A DNA stretch of 54,532 nucleotides. Origin: a virus. Each line of letters begins with the position of its first letter. Position 1 is the stretch's first letter. The position numbers were made by a program, and so were the translations under genes. Of the stretch, positions 1 through 8,091 are shown one piece after another. The notes under the pieces are model-generated. The model was not told the DNA's origin. It saw only the letters and a list, made by a program, of their open reading frames with translations, and did no database searches. Location: IMG/VR virus record IMGVR_UViG_3300009285_003187, positions 1-54,532 of that record, one strand, 5' to 3'.

Positions 1-71
1 AAAAACACCCCCAAAAAGGGGGGGCAAGCGGGGCCACCCCATAGCCCCCGCCGCAGAAAAGAGGTTTCGAC
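1..71. other. Contig left end, leader of the capsid gene
   Basis: Non-coding. It begins with a C-run/A-run/G-run that can fold into a short hairpin (bases 7-24), and an AGAGGT ribosome site precedes the capsid ATG. A segment at 21-43 resembles 54427-54449 at the other end (GGGGCAAGCGGGGCC against GGGGCAAGCAGGGCC). The scaffold gene ends at 54425 and the capsid gene starts here, which fits a circular or permuted genome cut between the two. Confidence 0.5.
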
Positions 72-1190
72 ATGGCGGCTACGATTCTCACCGGCAACAA
101 CAATGCCATCAGAATTCCCGACACCATCATGCACCACGAGGTCTACGCCCAGCTGTTCTGGCGGGAGGCGGGGCTGATGGGCATGGATGTCGGGAATGAA
201 AACTCCCTGGTGGGCAATAAGGCATACTACCCCATCGTGGAGAAGGAGGAGTTCAGGAAGAACCGGGGCAAAGGAGGCGACACCATCCGTATGCGGTTGG
301 CCCGGAAGTTGGCCAATAACCCGACGTTTGAGGGCACGGACCCGACCGGAAGCATGGAGGAGCAGTCCTTCGACTACTACGACGCCTTGATCGGCGTGGT
401 CCGGCATCAGACCGTACTCAACGAGGCCCGCGTGTCTCAGGGGCGCGTGAACTTCAACGTGCTCAAGGAGAACATGGAGGCCCTGGGCAGGCACGGAAAG
501 GAACAGGTCGAGGACGACATCACCCGCGCCTTTCTCTACGGGTATTCTCGGTCCCTGGCGCAGGCCGATAGCGTCGGGAACACCCTCAAGACGCAGGTGA
601 AGCATCCCAACTGGTACTACGCCAGCGGGGAGGCGAAGGGATGGACTGCGGACAAGGAAGCCACCTGCAACAACAGCCTTTACAAGTTCGGCACGTCGGT
701 CATCAACCGTATGAAGGTCATCATGCGGGCCAAGAACTTCGTGCCTGCCAGCTGGAAGGGGAAAGAGGACTTCATCTGTGTCTGCACCGAAGAGCAGCTT
801 CAAGATCTTTTTGAGGATCCGCGCTGGCAGTCCAACGCGGAGAGGGCTGCGCCCAGGGGGGACGACAATCCCCTGTGGGGGGGCATCCCGGCGGGCGGGC
901 GCTATAACGGGGTCTTCATCTTCAGCTACAACCGGCTGTCGGCGTTCAAGGCGAACTTGGACAGCGTGGCCGGTGGGGAGAACATCCACCGTGCCATTTT
1001 CACCGGGGCGCACGCCATCGCCTTCGGCCTGGACGGAGAAACCAAGTACACGACCTTGCGCGAGGACCAGCTTCAGTCCCGCGAGGGGCGGGGCTACGAG
1101 GCTGTCTATGGCGCGTCCCGCCTGGACTGGACCACTGTTGGAAATCAGTCGTCCCTTATCTGCTCCACCAACACTAACACCGTTATTTGA
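72..1190 (+). CDS. Major capsid protein (N4 gp56-like family)
   Basis: Forms the icosahedral shell. The 372-residue product resembles the N4-gp56/DUF4043 type of HK97-fold capsid protein: an N-terminal segment on establishing contacts (HHEVYAQLFWREAGLMG), a central IRMRLARKLANNPTFEG stretch, a helix rich in charged residues around 120-165 and a C-terminal part with TTLREDQLQSREGRGYEAVYG. The length suits the family. The ATG has an AGAGGT ribosome site. The gene follows the scaffold-like gene across the contig ends and precedes the adaptor and tail genes, the usual head order. The family name is from memory; the capsid role is well supported by motif and position. Confidence 0.85.
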   Translation: MAATILTGNNNAIRIPDTIMHHEVYAQLFWREAGLMGMDVGNENSLVGNKAYYPIVEKEEFRKNRGKGGDTIRMRLARKLANNPTFEGTDPTGSMEEQSFDYYDALIGVVRHQTVLNEARVSQGRVNFNVLKENMEALGRHGKEQVEDDITRAFLYGYSRSLAQADSVGNTLKTQVKHPNWYYASGEAKGWTADKEATCNNSLYKFGTSVINRMKVIMRAKNFVPASWKGKEDFICVCTEEQLQDLFEDPRWQSNAERAAPRGDDNPLWGGIPAGGRYNGVFIFSYNRLSAFKANLDSVAGGENIHRAIFTGAHAIAFGLDGETKYTTLREDQLQSREGRGYEAVYGASRLDWTTVGNQSSLICSTNTNTVI

Positions 1191-1206
1191 TAGGAGGTGA
1201 TCCAAA

Positions 1207-1806
1207 GTGAGGAAGTTTCTTGGCAGTACGTTTGTGCTGACGGTGATCCTGGCGATTGCGGCACTCTCCATGGCCCAGCAGCGGCAGGCGTCATCGGGCG
1301 CGGGGCCGGCTTTTACCGAGGGCGTGGCGCTCTTTGACTCGCTCAAGTCCATCACCGGCTCGATGGGCAAGTCCGGCTCGGCGTGGTTTGTCCCCGCCAA
1401 GATGGGCCTGTTCAAGATCGTCGGGGCTGGAAACGACACCAGCGCCCCCATCCCGGCCATCAACGCGATCTTGGACGGGTTCGTGGTCAGCCATAGGGGG
1501 ACGGGCACGGCCTCTGTGGGTTCGACCACGGTGGGCATCTGGCTTCAGGGGGCGACCTCCCCCACACCGTTCAAGGGGACACAGTGGTTCGACATCACCC
1601 TCCTGGACACCTTCTCCCAGGTCACGGATACGACCACCGTCGCGTACAGGCTCTCCAAAGGGCTGATCCGGGGCGCGGCCGGAGACACCATTGGGCGGGG
1701 AGTTCCGTACTGGCGGATCCGGTTCAATGGGGCCGGTACCTCAGCGGACTCGTCCTGGTTGACCTTCTCGCCCGTCATCCGGTATCCCCACACACAGGTC
1801 AAGTAG
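1207..1806 (+). CDS. Signal-peptide protein next to capsid
   Basis: A 199-residue protein with a GTG start and a classic Sec signal peptide: MRK, a hydrophobic stretch to about residue 21, then a likely cleavage after SMA. The mature part is rich in Thr, Ser and Gly with alternating beta-strand patterns and no cysteine. The ribosome site TAGGAGGTGATCC is almost a complete complement of the 16S 3' end, so strong translation is expected. It sits directly behind the capsid gene and resembles the protein at 52029-53189 in layout (signal ending in MAQ, beta-rich body). It could be a decoration or envelope-targeted protein. I do not recognise a family. Confidence 0.75.
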   Translation: MRKFLGSTFVLTVILAIAALSMAQQRQASSGAGPAFTEGVALFDSLKSITGSMGKSGSAWFVPAKMGLFKIVGAGNDTSAPIPAINAILDGFVVSHRGTGTASVGSTTVGIWLQGATSPTPFKGTQWFDITLLDTFSQVTDTTTVAYRLSKGLIRGAAGDTIGRGVPYWRIRFNGAGTSADSSWLTFSPVIRYPHTQVK

Positions 1807-1834
1807 GGGAGATCGGTCCGCCTCAACATCGGAG

Positions 1835-1868
1835 ACGCCCCGCCTTCTTGCGGGGCGGGGCGTTTCTT
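1835..1868 (+). terminator. Rho-independent terminator after capsid operon
   Basis: Arms 1835-1843 (ACGCCCCGC) and 1855-1863 (GCGGGGCGT) can pair, followed by a T-rich GTTTCTTC. An alternative stem CCCCGC/GCGGGG uses a CTTCTT loop. It probably trims transcription after the highly expressed capsid and its neighbour while allowing read-through to the connector genes. Confidence 0.7.
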
Positions 1869-1889
1869 CAAACTCAAGGGATATTTGTT

Positions 1890-2390
1890 GTGCTTCTCGA
1901 ATACATAGGACCACAGGACAGAATCAGCATCTTGCGCCGGGGGGTCCCCCTGACGTGGGAACCCCAGGAGCGGCACGGGGGCGCGAAGGTCCTGGACGTG
2001 ACGGACCCCGACATAGTGCGGGAACTGATGCTCTCGCGGGCGGGTACCCCCTCGCAACCACAGTTCAGGGTTTTTTGGGTGGAGGCGCTGCGCGACCCGG
2101 AGTTCGTCCGTTACATCGTCCGCAACCCGATCTCCGCCCGTTATGTCCTGGACCACCCAGACGAGTTTCCCGAAACCCCGGAGGCCATTGCGGACGAGGT
2201 GCGGCAGGCGTCCGAGGCCCGCATCCGGGCGTGGGCCGCTCAGTTGGCGATCCCGGCCCACCCACAGGCTTCAATTTTGGCCCTGTCCGAACTCATTCTC
2301 TCCCACTACAGGCGAGAGAACGCCCCGACACAACCCTCTCCGCCTCCGCCTGCGGTCAAAAAGCGGGGGCCGAAACCCAAAGCGAAGTAG
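1890..2390 (+). CDS. Hypothetical head/connector-region protein
   Basis: A 166-residue protein of unknown family. The open frame extends upstream into the preceding gene and the terminator, so I place the start at the GTG at 1890, preceded by AAGGG; translation then begins MLLEYIGPQD. The middle is helical and charged (residues about 35-130), and the C-terminus is a proline stretch ending in a lysine-rich tail, KKRGPKPKAK, suited to nucleic-acid contact. It lies between capsid and the adaptor-like gene, so a role in head maturation or DNA retention is possible. The start is not certain. Confidence 0.6.
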   Translation: MLLEYIGPQDRISILRRGVPLTWEPQERHGGAKVLDVTDPDIVRELMLSRAGTPSQPQFRVFWVEALRDPEFVRYIVRNPISARYVLDHPDEFPETPEAIADEVRQASEARIRAWAAQLAIPAHPQASILALSELILSHYRRENAPTQPSPPPPAVKKRGPKPKAK

Positions 2391-2405
2391 CACCCGGAGC
2401 CGCCC

Positions 2406-3122
2406 GTGGCCGGAACCACCATCTACTCCACCGTGGACGACGTGTTCGACGCCGCTGAAATCTCCCTGCAATTGGAGGGCATCGGCACGTTTCGGACCCT
2501 GTTCATGACCTGGATCAACGAGGGCCAGCTTGAGATCGGGCATATTCTGCGGGAGAACGGACTTGCATATGAGGCCCTGCGGACTGCCGGTCAATCCGGG
2601 TCGTCCGGGGCCATCGGCGCACTGACGGCGGGGGAGGAGGACTACTCCTTTGTGTCCCGGATTTCGGCCATTGACCTGGATACCGTGCGGGACGACAAAA
2701 ACTCCATCACTCACCGCAAGGACTTCGAGATTCGGGCGATGGACCGGGCCTGGGACAACACCGGCCAGATCGTCCATTTCACCCTCCGGCCCAACGCCTT
2801 CAAGTTCTGGCGCGTCCCGGACGCAACCTACATCGCGGCTCACCCGGTCATCTACTTCGACTACTTCGCCAGGCTGAACAAGTTCACCCTCGAAACGGAC
2901 CCTCTCACGCAGTACTATGAGGACGACCGACTGGTCCTGCAAAAGTACATCGAATACCGGGGCTACCAGCAGGCCGATGATACGCGGGAGGACCGGGCGC
3001 TGGCGATGTTTCGGGACATGGTGATGTCGATGGGGAGTTCGGGGAACTACCAGGGCATCGGTGGGCCGCCTACCGAGATCGGCCTGGGGCCGTATTTCGA
3101 CTACGGAGAGGGTGAATGGTAA
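2406..3122 (+). CDS. Putative head-tail adaptor
   Basis: A 238-residue protein with a GTG start behind GGAG. Its N-terminal half is alpha-helical (SLQLEGIGTFRTLFMTWINE) and it has aromatic-rich strands later (FWRVPDATYIAAHPVIYFDY). Position after capsid and before the tail proteins is where podoviruses place the adaptor that attaches to the portal ring, and the size is in the range of such adaptors (P22 gp4, T7 gp11). The assignment comes mainly from position and size, not from a diagnostic motif. Confidence 0.5.
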   Translation: MAGTTIYSTVDDVFDAAEISLQLEGIGTFRTLFMTWINEGQLEIGHILRENGLAYEALRTAGQSGSSGAIGALTAGEEDYSFVSRISAIDLDTVRDDKNSITHRKDFEIRAMDRAWDNTGQIVHFTLRPNAFKFWRVPDATYIAAHPVIYFDYFARLNKFTLETDPLTQYYEDDRLVLQKYIEYRGYQQADDTREDRALAMFRDMVMSMGSSGNYQGIGGPPTEIGLGPYFDYGEGEW

Positions 3123-3128
3123 CGGGCG

Positions 3129-3608
3129 ATGCCGAATCTCGAATGGTGGCTCACGCAGGCCCCGGACCTCTATGTGGACCGGATCGACCACTCCTCCGAG
3201 ATCTGGCCCTATCTCAACAACTCCGGTTCCGCGATCAACAAGGGCGCTCCCTGCTGTCTGCTGGTGTCCGGCTTCAACGGCATCGACGCGGGTATCCCGG
3301 CCGCGAACAACTTGGCCTTGTTCCGGGGCGTCTGGATCGGGACGATCATCAACGGGGCGCTGTCCAACATCCCTAACGGCGAGTATGGCCTGGTTCAACA
3401 CTGGGGAATGGTCCAGGACGACCAGCAGGTCGGCGCGGCGCGGGTGTTGGGGGCTGCCGGGATCAACGCGGCGGGCGTGATTCTACAGTTTTTGGCGGGC
3501 AACGATTACTTCGAGATATCAGACCTCATCGCGGAGGAGGTAATTATGTCTGGGGAAGCCTACACGACGGCGAGCGTGGCGCTCAAGAAGGTTTGGATGA
3601 AAGGGTGA
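3129..3608 (+). CDS. Hypothetical virion-region protein
   Basis: A 159-residue protein six bases after the adaptor stop, so part of the same operon. It is glycine- and alanine-rich with beta-like hydrophobic stretches (GAPCCLLVSGF, ALFRGVWIGTIINGAL) and an acidic end before a basic tail. Small beta-rich proteins in this place are often decoration, tail-completion or head-fibre proteins. I do not recognise a family. The ribosome site is weak, which suggests translation coupled to the gene in front. Confidence 0.55.
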   Translation: MPNLEWWLTQAPDLYVDRIDHSSEIWPYLNNSGSAINKGAPCCLLVSGFNGIDAGIPAANNLALFRGVWIGTIINGALSNIPNGEYGLVQHWGMVQDDQQVGAARVLGAAGINAAGVILQFLAGNDYFEISDLIAEEVIMSGEAYTTASVALKKVWMKG

Positions 3609-3611
3609 AAG

Positions 3612-4088
3612 ATGAGACGACTTCTGGTTCTCCCTCTCCTGCTGATCGGTTGCGGTACCCCGGAAACGGCCTCCGTCGAGGCTCTGACTCCCTCCCCTGA
3701 GCAGATCGCCTACGACAACGCCCTGCGGCTGGCCGACCGATCCGGGCATGTCTTCGAGGCCGTAAAACCCCCGACAGTCCGGGCCATCGCGGATCTCGTG
3801 GCCCTGTCGAAGGTCCGACCTCTGGCGGCCCCTGAGAAGTTGCGCCTCTCCCGCCTGAACGACCTGCGCAAGCTGACTGACGGGTGGGTGGGCGTTCACA
3901 ACGCCTATCTGGACATCCTGGGGGCTATCGCCTATTTCCAGGAGAAATCTACGAGGGACGACAGAGACGAGGCGAGGCTGGCGCAACTGCTAAAGGGGTT
4001 GCCCCGGAACAACCGAAACCTGGAGGACACGATGGAGCGAGTCCTTCTGGCGTGTAGGGAACTCAACCTCAAAGTGGAGGTGTTTTAA
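3612..4088 (+). CDS. Lipoprotein, paralogue of the lysis-cassette lipoprotein
   Basis: A 158-residue protein with a lipoprotein signal: MRRL, hydrophobic core, lipobox LLIGC with the modified cysteine at about residue 14. The mature part is helical. Residues around 80-105 (RLSRLNDL, then VHNAYLDIL) match the protein at 9201-9665 (RLKRLIAL, then AHNAYLTAL), with the same spacing and a similar lead-in (KVRPLAAPEK/RTRFLTTDEN). The two look like a duplicated pair. An outer-spanin role or a superinfection-blocking lipoprotein are both possible. Confidence 0.7.
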   Translation: MRRLLVLPLLLIGCGTPETASVEALTPSPEQIAYDNALRLADRSGHVFEAVKPPTVRAIADLVALSKVRPLAAPEKLRLSRLNDLRKLTDGWVGVHNAYLDILGAIAYFQEKSTRDDRDEARLAQLLKGLPRNNRNLEDTMERVLLACRELNLKVEVF

Positions 4089-4089
4089 G

Positions 4090-4269
4090 GTGGACCCCCG
4101 ACAGGAAAAGGCCATTCGGCGCATCATGGCGAATGCCACGGAGAACATCATCGCCATCCTCAACATCTCCCCGGAGCGCCTGCCTGCTAAGATAGACGAG
4201 ACGGTCACGGAGGCCCTGGAGAAGGAGGGCGTGACAGAGGGCGACATCGGGGAGGCGCTGAGAAAATGA
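4090..4269 (+). CDS. Small acidic helical protein
   Basis: A 59-residue protein with a GTG start two bases after the lipoprotein stop, with GGAGGT at a good distance inside the end of that gene. It ends in an ATGA overlap with the next gene, which supports coupled translation. It is predicted almost wholly helical and ends in an acidic segment (EALEKEGVTEGDIGEALRK). No family recognised. Confidence 0.6.
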   Translation: MDPRQEKAIRRIMANATENIIAILNISPERLPAKIDETVTEALEKEGVTEGDIGEALRK

Positions 4270-4556
4270 AGTCCCCCTTCTGGCCCTTCTACATGGCTCC
4301 TTACGTGTGGGGCGCGGCCCTGGCCCTGTTTCTGATCTCCCACGACTTCATCCATGGCGTGGTGGTTTGTCAACATCTGGATAGGGAGTACTGGGACCCC
4401 ACGATCGGGGTGCTGGATGAACCTTGCGGCTTTCGAGTTCTGAATTGGGGGACGCAGGGGTTCTTCGGGCTGCTGGTCCTGGCTATCGTCGCGGGGTTTG
4501 GCGATGAGGATGGGACAGAGGAGTCAACTACCCCGTCCAAAGGACGGGGCTTGTAG
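4266..4556 (+). CDS. Small membrane protein with two hydrophobic segments
   Basis: A 96-residue protein overlapping the previous stop by four bases (ATGA). Residues about 8-28 (MAPYVWGAALALFLISHDFI) and 63-78 (QGFFGLLVLAIVAGFG) are hydrophobic enough to cross the membrane, with two cysteines between them. The C-terminus is acidic. It sits between the lipoprotein and the tail gene. A membrane-damaging or exclusion function could be imagined, but nothing proves it. Confidence 0.6.
   Translation: MKSPFWPFYMAPYVWGAALALFLISHDFIHGVVVCQHLDREYWDPTIGVLDEPCGFRVLNWGTQGFFGLLVLAIVAGFGDEDGTEESTTPSKGRGL
4531..4549. other. Perfect GC hairpin
   Basis: CCCCGTCC, a three-base AAA loop, then GGACGGGG, inside the last codons of the small membrane gene. 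There is no T-run, so it is a poor terminator. It resembles the hairpins found at IS200/IS605 ends, but no TnpA or TnpB gene is near. Confidence 0.4.
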
Positions 4557-4579
4557 CTGACGATGTGGTGAGGTGACGC

Positions 4580-6154
4580 ATGGCATCCCGGCAGATCCCG
4601 GTCATCTACCGGGGTTGGGAAGGCGGACTCAATGACTCCAAGAACCTCCTGGCCCTGCGTGACAACGAGCTTGCGGACATCCGAAACTTCTACGTGGCTC
4701 GCGACGGCCACGTGAGACGCCGGGCTGGGCAAGACGCCGTCTATGCCTCCTCGTTTCAGTCCTCGGAACCCGCGCACGGCCTGGCGCAGGTCCGTTTAGG
4801 CGGGACCCGCTACCTGGTCACGACCTACGGGACGGCCATCCAGAAAGACAACACCGGGGCCATCACGGGCACGGCCAGCCTCACGGCGGGGCAGGACAAG
4901 CCGGTGGTGATGACGGTGTTCCGGGACCTGCTGGTCGGATGCCAGAGCGACGTCACCGCCGGGATCAACGCCCCCTTCGCGTGGAATGGAACCGGCAACG
5001 CGGCGGCCCTGACGACCTCTCCACCGTCAAAGGCCGTATCCGTAGCGACGTTCAAGAACCGACTCGTTTTCTGGAACTGCACCTTCGGCGGGACGGACTA
5101 CCCGGAAAACGTCGTGTGGTCCAAGATCGACACGGCCACGACCTGGCCGACCAACCAGATCGCGGCGGTCTACCGGGGGACGGGACGATACGGAACGGTC
5201 GCCAAGCCTTTCTTCCGGGGCACGGACGGTGGGGACGGGGAGGTCCTGATCCTGTTCAAGGACATCGGGACTTTCTTCCTCTACCACAACCCCAACGGCG
5301 CGGGGGCGTCGGCCTTCGGCATCGGGCGCATCTCGGACTCGGTGGGATGCCCGGCCCCGCAGGGTGTGGTGGAGGCCGGGGGGGTCCTGTACTGGCCGTC
5401 CTACAGCGGCTTTTACCGGATGGGTGCGGACATGACTATAGGGCCGCGCAACTACATCGGGGGATCCATTGAACAACTCTGGAAGAAGATCCCGAAGAAC
5501 CGCTTCCCCCATATCAAGGGGGCCTACCTGGAGGACCTGCAACAGGTCTGGTTTGCCGTGTCCGTGGCCGCTACCGAGGGCGGCGCACAAACGACGAACA
5601 ACCGGGTGCTGGCGTGGGACACCTACTTTCAGAAGTGGGTGGGGGTCTACAGCGGTATAAACGCCAATGTCATGGCGCAGGTGATTGACTCCAACCTCAA
5701 CCGGCACATCTATTCGGGCGACTACTCCAACTATCTGATCTACAAGCAAAACACCGGCTTGGACGACGACGGGACGGGCTTTGCGGCCTGGGTCAAGACA
5801 GGTTATATGGGGTTGGGGTCGCCGGGGACAAAAAAGAACTTCAGGCGAGTCCTGATGGAGGTGGCGGCGGACACGGAGAAGGTGGGCACGATTTACACAA
5901 CCCTCTACAACATCACGGCCACGCAAAGCCGGGCCGTCACCGTCGGGACCACCGGCACGGTCCTGGACGAGTTCACGCTGGACGTGGATACGCTGGCGAG
6001 TTCCGATTACGCGCAATGGTGGGGTCGGCAGGGCGGGAGCGCCCGCTACGCGCAGTTCGAGTTGAACCTCCCCGCCAATGCCAAGTCGTTCGATCTTTAC
6101 GGCCTGGGCTATTACGTGGTTCCTATGAGGTCCGGCCCCGGAGTTTCTCGATGA
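4580..6154 (+). CDS. Tail beta-propeller protein (P22 gp10/T7 gp12-like)
   Basis: A 524-residue protein that begins like packaged-DNA stabilisation/tail nozzle proteins (IYRGWEGGLNDSKN, then an NFYVARDGHVRRRAG stretch). The body shows repeated blades with the pattern of hydrophobic strands, GT and W (VATFKNRLVFWN, GGVLYWPSYSGFYRMG, NRVLAWDTYFQKWVGVYSG). These proteins plug the portal channel and form the tail tube of podoviruses. Position behind the adaptor and before the fibre agrees. The ATG follows GAGGTGACGC. The fold assignment is by pattern and is fairly strong; which of the two family types is less certain. Confidence 0.65.
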   Translation: MASRQIPVIYRGWEGGLNDSKNLLALRDNELADIRNFYVARDGHVRRRAGQDAVYASSFQSSEPAHGLAQVRLGGTRYLVTTYGTAIQKDNTGAITGTASLTAGQDKPVVMTVFRDLLVGCQSDVTAGINAPFAWNGTGNAAALTTSPPSKAVSVATFKNRLVFWNCTFGGTDYPENVVWSKIDTATTWPTNQIAAVYRGTGRYGTVAKPFFRGTDGGDGEVLILFKDIGTFFLYHNPNGAGASAFGIGRISDSVGCPAPQGVVEAGGVLYWPSYSGFYRMGADMTIGPRNYIGGSIEQLWKKIPKNRFPHIKGAYLEDLQQVWFAVSVAATEGGAQTTNNRVLAWDTYFQKWVGVYSGINANVMAQVIDSNLNRHIYSGDYSNYLIYKQNTGLDDDGTGFAAWVKTGYMGLGSPGTKKNFRRVLMEVAADTEKVGTIYTTLYNITATQSRAVTVGTTGTVLDEFTLDVDTLASSDYAQWWGRQGGSARYAQFELNLPANAKSFDLYGLGYYVVPMRSGPGVSR

Positions 6155-7395
6155 TGAAAAGAATCCTGTCCATCCTCCTCCTGCTGGCCCTGTTTCCCTT
6201 CCCTGCCGGGGCCACCACCGACGTGGCCCGCGTAAAGAACTGGACGTCGGAGAAGTTGTACGCCGCCGACCTGAACGCGGAATTCGACAACCTCATCAGC
6301 TACAACAACAACAACATCGCCTTTGTGACCAACATCACGGCGTCGGCGGCGGAGTTGAATCAGCTTGACAACAACCGGTTCACGGCGGCGGCGAAATTCA
6401 TTGCGACGGTGACGGACTCGGCAGACCATATCATGCTGACCGGGTGGACCTTCACAAACTACGGCAAGGCCCTGTTCGACTCCGCGCAGGTGGACACCTT
6501 CTACTCAGACGCCAACGGGACCAGGGGCGACAACACTTTCTTCTTCCATCCCCTCAACGACCTCAATACCTACTTCGGCACGCCTACCAAGCGCGTCCGG
6601 TCTTTCACCGGCGACACCGCAAGGGTGCAGGTCCTGGCCGCCGATAGCGTGGCCTCCGGCACGCTCATTCTGGACGGAACGCTTATCCGGCCCAAGACGG
6701 ACCGGACCGGACGCGTGGGTTTGCCGACGTTTATGTGGCAGGCCCTTCACGCGGATTCCATCGTCGCGCAGAACGTCACCCTGGATAGCGCGACCGTCAC
6801 ATCCGGTATCGACTCTGCCAGCATAGATGCTGGGGGCGTTTCCAGGGCTAACCTGCGCATAGATGCCGTAGATAGCGTAGTTATACGTGCCGCAAGCGTG
6901 GCAGGGAGCGACATGGCCGGGACACTTTCCGGGAACAAGGAATGGACAGGGAGACACACCTTTCCCAGACAGCCATCCTTCATGGTAACCGGCAGTGGAA
7001 ATATATTAAACGTCACGGGCGCAGGGACCTCTTATACTATTGCATTTGACACAGAAACTTTTGATCAAGCAGGTGATTTTACGTTGCCGAGTACGTTTAC
7101 CGCACCCGTGACAGGGCGTTATATACTTGGTGTAATTGTTTCCCTGGGTGGAATCACAACCTCTGCAACAAGAACTTACTTGCAAATTATTACATCGAAT
7201 AAAACATATAATATCTTTTTGGGTGACACTATGCAGGATTCCATTAACGGTGAACTTGTTCTTTCCGGTTCGGTTCTCGCTGATATGGATGCACTTGATA
7301 CAGCCACAGTAACTCTCAACATTGCAGGCGAGGGGAGTGACGTAGTAGATTTGGCTGGTACGCAAACTCAGTTTTATGGGTTTTTAGCTCAGTGA
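6151..7395 (+). CDS. Tail fibre with signal-like N-terminus and C1q-like tip
   Basis: A 414-residue protein starting at ATGATG overlapping the stop of the propeller gene. It begins with a hydrophobic signal-like stretch (MMKRILSILLLLALF, PAGA). Residues about 25-75 (a stretch ending SAAELNQLDNN) resemble fibre attachment segments, followed by repetitive beta strands with D-S-A/V patterns. The last about 130 residues match the C1q/TNF-like trimeric fold (GTSYTIAFDTETFDQAGDF, then FTAPVTGRYIL), a common receptor-binding tip. From about base 6990 the DNA turns AT-rich, so the tip looks acquired. A Sec signal on a fibre is odd; it may instead be a membrane or assembly anchor. Confidence 0.7.
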   Translation: MMKRILSILLLLALFPFPAGATTDVARVKNWTSEKLYAADLNAEFDNLISYNNNNIAFVTNITASAAELNQLDNNRFTAAAKFIATVTDSADHIMLTGWTFTNYGKALFDSAQVDTFYSDANGTRGDNTFFFHPLNDLNTYFGTPTKRVRSFTGDTARVQVLAADSVASGTLILDGTLIRPKTDRTGRVGLPTFMWQALHADSIVAQNVTLDSATVTSGIDSASIDAGGVSRANLRIDAVDSVVIRAASVAGSDMAGTLSGNKEWTGRHTFPRQPSFMVTGSGNILNVTGAGTSYTIAFDTETFDQAGDFTLPSTFTAPVTGRYILGVIVSLGGITTSATRTYLQIITSNKTYNIFLGDTMQDSINGELVLSGSVLADMDALDTATVTLNIAGEGSDVVDLAGTQTQFYGFLAQ

Positions 7396-7405
7396 GGATT
7401 TTGAT

Positions 7406-7900
7406 ATGTGGGTTATTTTAGCGTTGCTTTTGTTGGTATCCTCCGCCAAAGCGGACGAGGTTGAAACCGTCGAGGTTCAGGAAATACTCAACGCTGGAGC
7501 GGTTGTCTCCCTTGTTTCTTTTCGTGGAGACAGTTTAATTTTAGTCAGAAAAACTTTAGATAGAGATGATGGAGCAGTCTTCGGCATTTTCTTACATAAG
7601 ATGAGTGTAGCCGATTCTACAACTGTTGCTCGAAAAGGAAAGACTTCTGGAATAGTTGGGCGGATTCGGGTATCCGGCACTGGGGTTATATTGGTTACGA
7701 ACACGGGAGGCAATATTGCCATTGGCGATCTTTTATCGCCGTCTACAAAGGCAGGATACGCGGAGCGTCAGACGGTGAGTAATTTGGGATTATTGTCTGA
7801 AACCCTTGTTCGGAACAAAACCATTGGGAAGGCGCAAACAGCAGTAATATGGGAGAATGAACCATTAATAACAAAGTTGATCTGGTGCAAGTTAAGATGA
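7406..7900 (+). CDS. Exported fibre-associated protein
   Basis: A 164-residue protein with a clear signal peptide (MWVILALLLLVSSAKA). The mature domain contains G-R-I-R-V-S-G, then GGNIAIGDLLSPSTKAGYA and a final TIGKA, a pattern I know from small beta domains at the ends of fibre and adhesin proteins, including some self-cleaving ones. The gene is AT-rich like the C1q tip in front of it, and both may have arrived together. It may help fold or cap the fibre, or alter the cell surface. Confidence 0.6.
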   Translation: MWVILALLLLVSSAKADEVETVEVQEILNAGAVVSLVSFRGDSLILVRKTLDRDDGAVFGIFLHKMSVADSTTVARKGKTSGIVGRIRVSGTGVILVTNTGGNIAIGDLLSPSTKAGYAERQTVSNLGLLSETLVRNKTIGKAQTAVIWENEPLITKLIWCKLR

Positions 7901-8049
7901 AGCCCTACAATGCAAAATGGCGCTGCACGAACGAGAAATGTGGGCGCGTATGGAATACAGAGTTTAGTCGATGTCAGAAGTGCGGTCATCCTACGGAGAT
8001 GATCCGCGAGGATGGGAGTGCGGTCAACGATCCCAAACAGACGGCATGA
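7897..8049 (+). CDS. Small zinc-ribbon protein
   Basis: A 50-residue protein whose ATG overlaps the previous stop (ATGA). It has two cysteine pairs, CTNEKCG at residues 10-16 and CQKCG further on, the pattern of a single zinc ribbon. No enzymatic domain. The role is unknown; such proteins often bind nucleic acid or another protein. Confidence 0.6.
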   Translation: MKPYNAKWRCTNEKCGRVWNTEFSRCQKCGHPTEMIREDGSAVNDPKQTA

Positions 8050-8091
8050 AAGAAAAACACGGAGTGTGGCCGTGTGACATAGGAGTCTGGC

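Noticed and set aside
1545-2261. Antisense frame opposite the capsid-adjacent genes
   Set aside because: No motif, spans a terminator, and conflicts with the well-supported plus-strand genes.
2271-3401. Antisense frame opposite adaptor gene
   Set aside because: Arg/Val/Gly-rich, typical of GC-rich antisense reading, no start signal.
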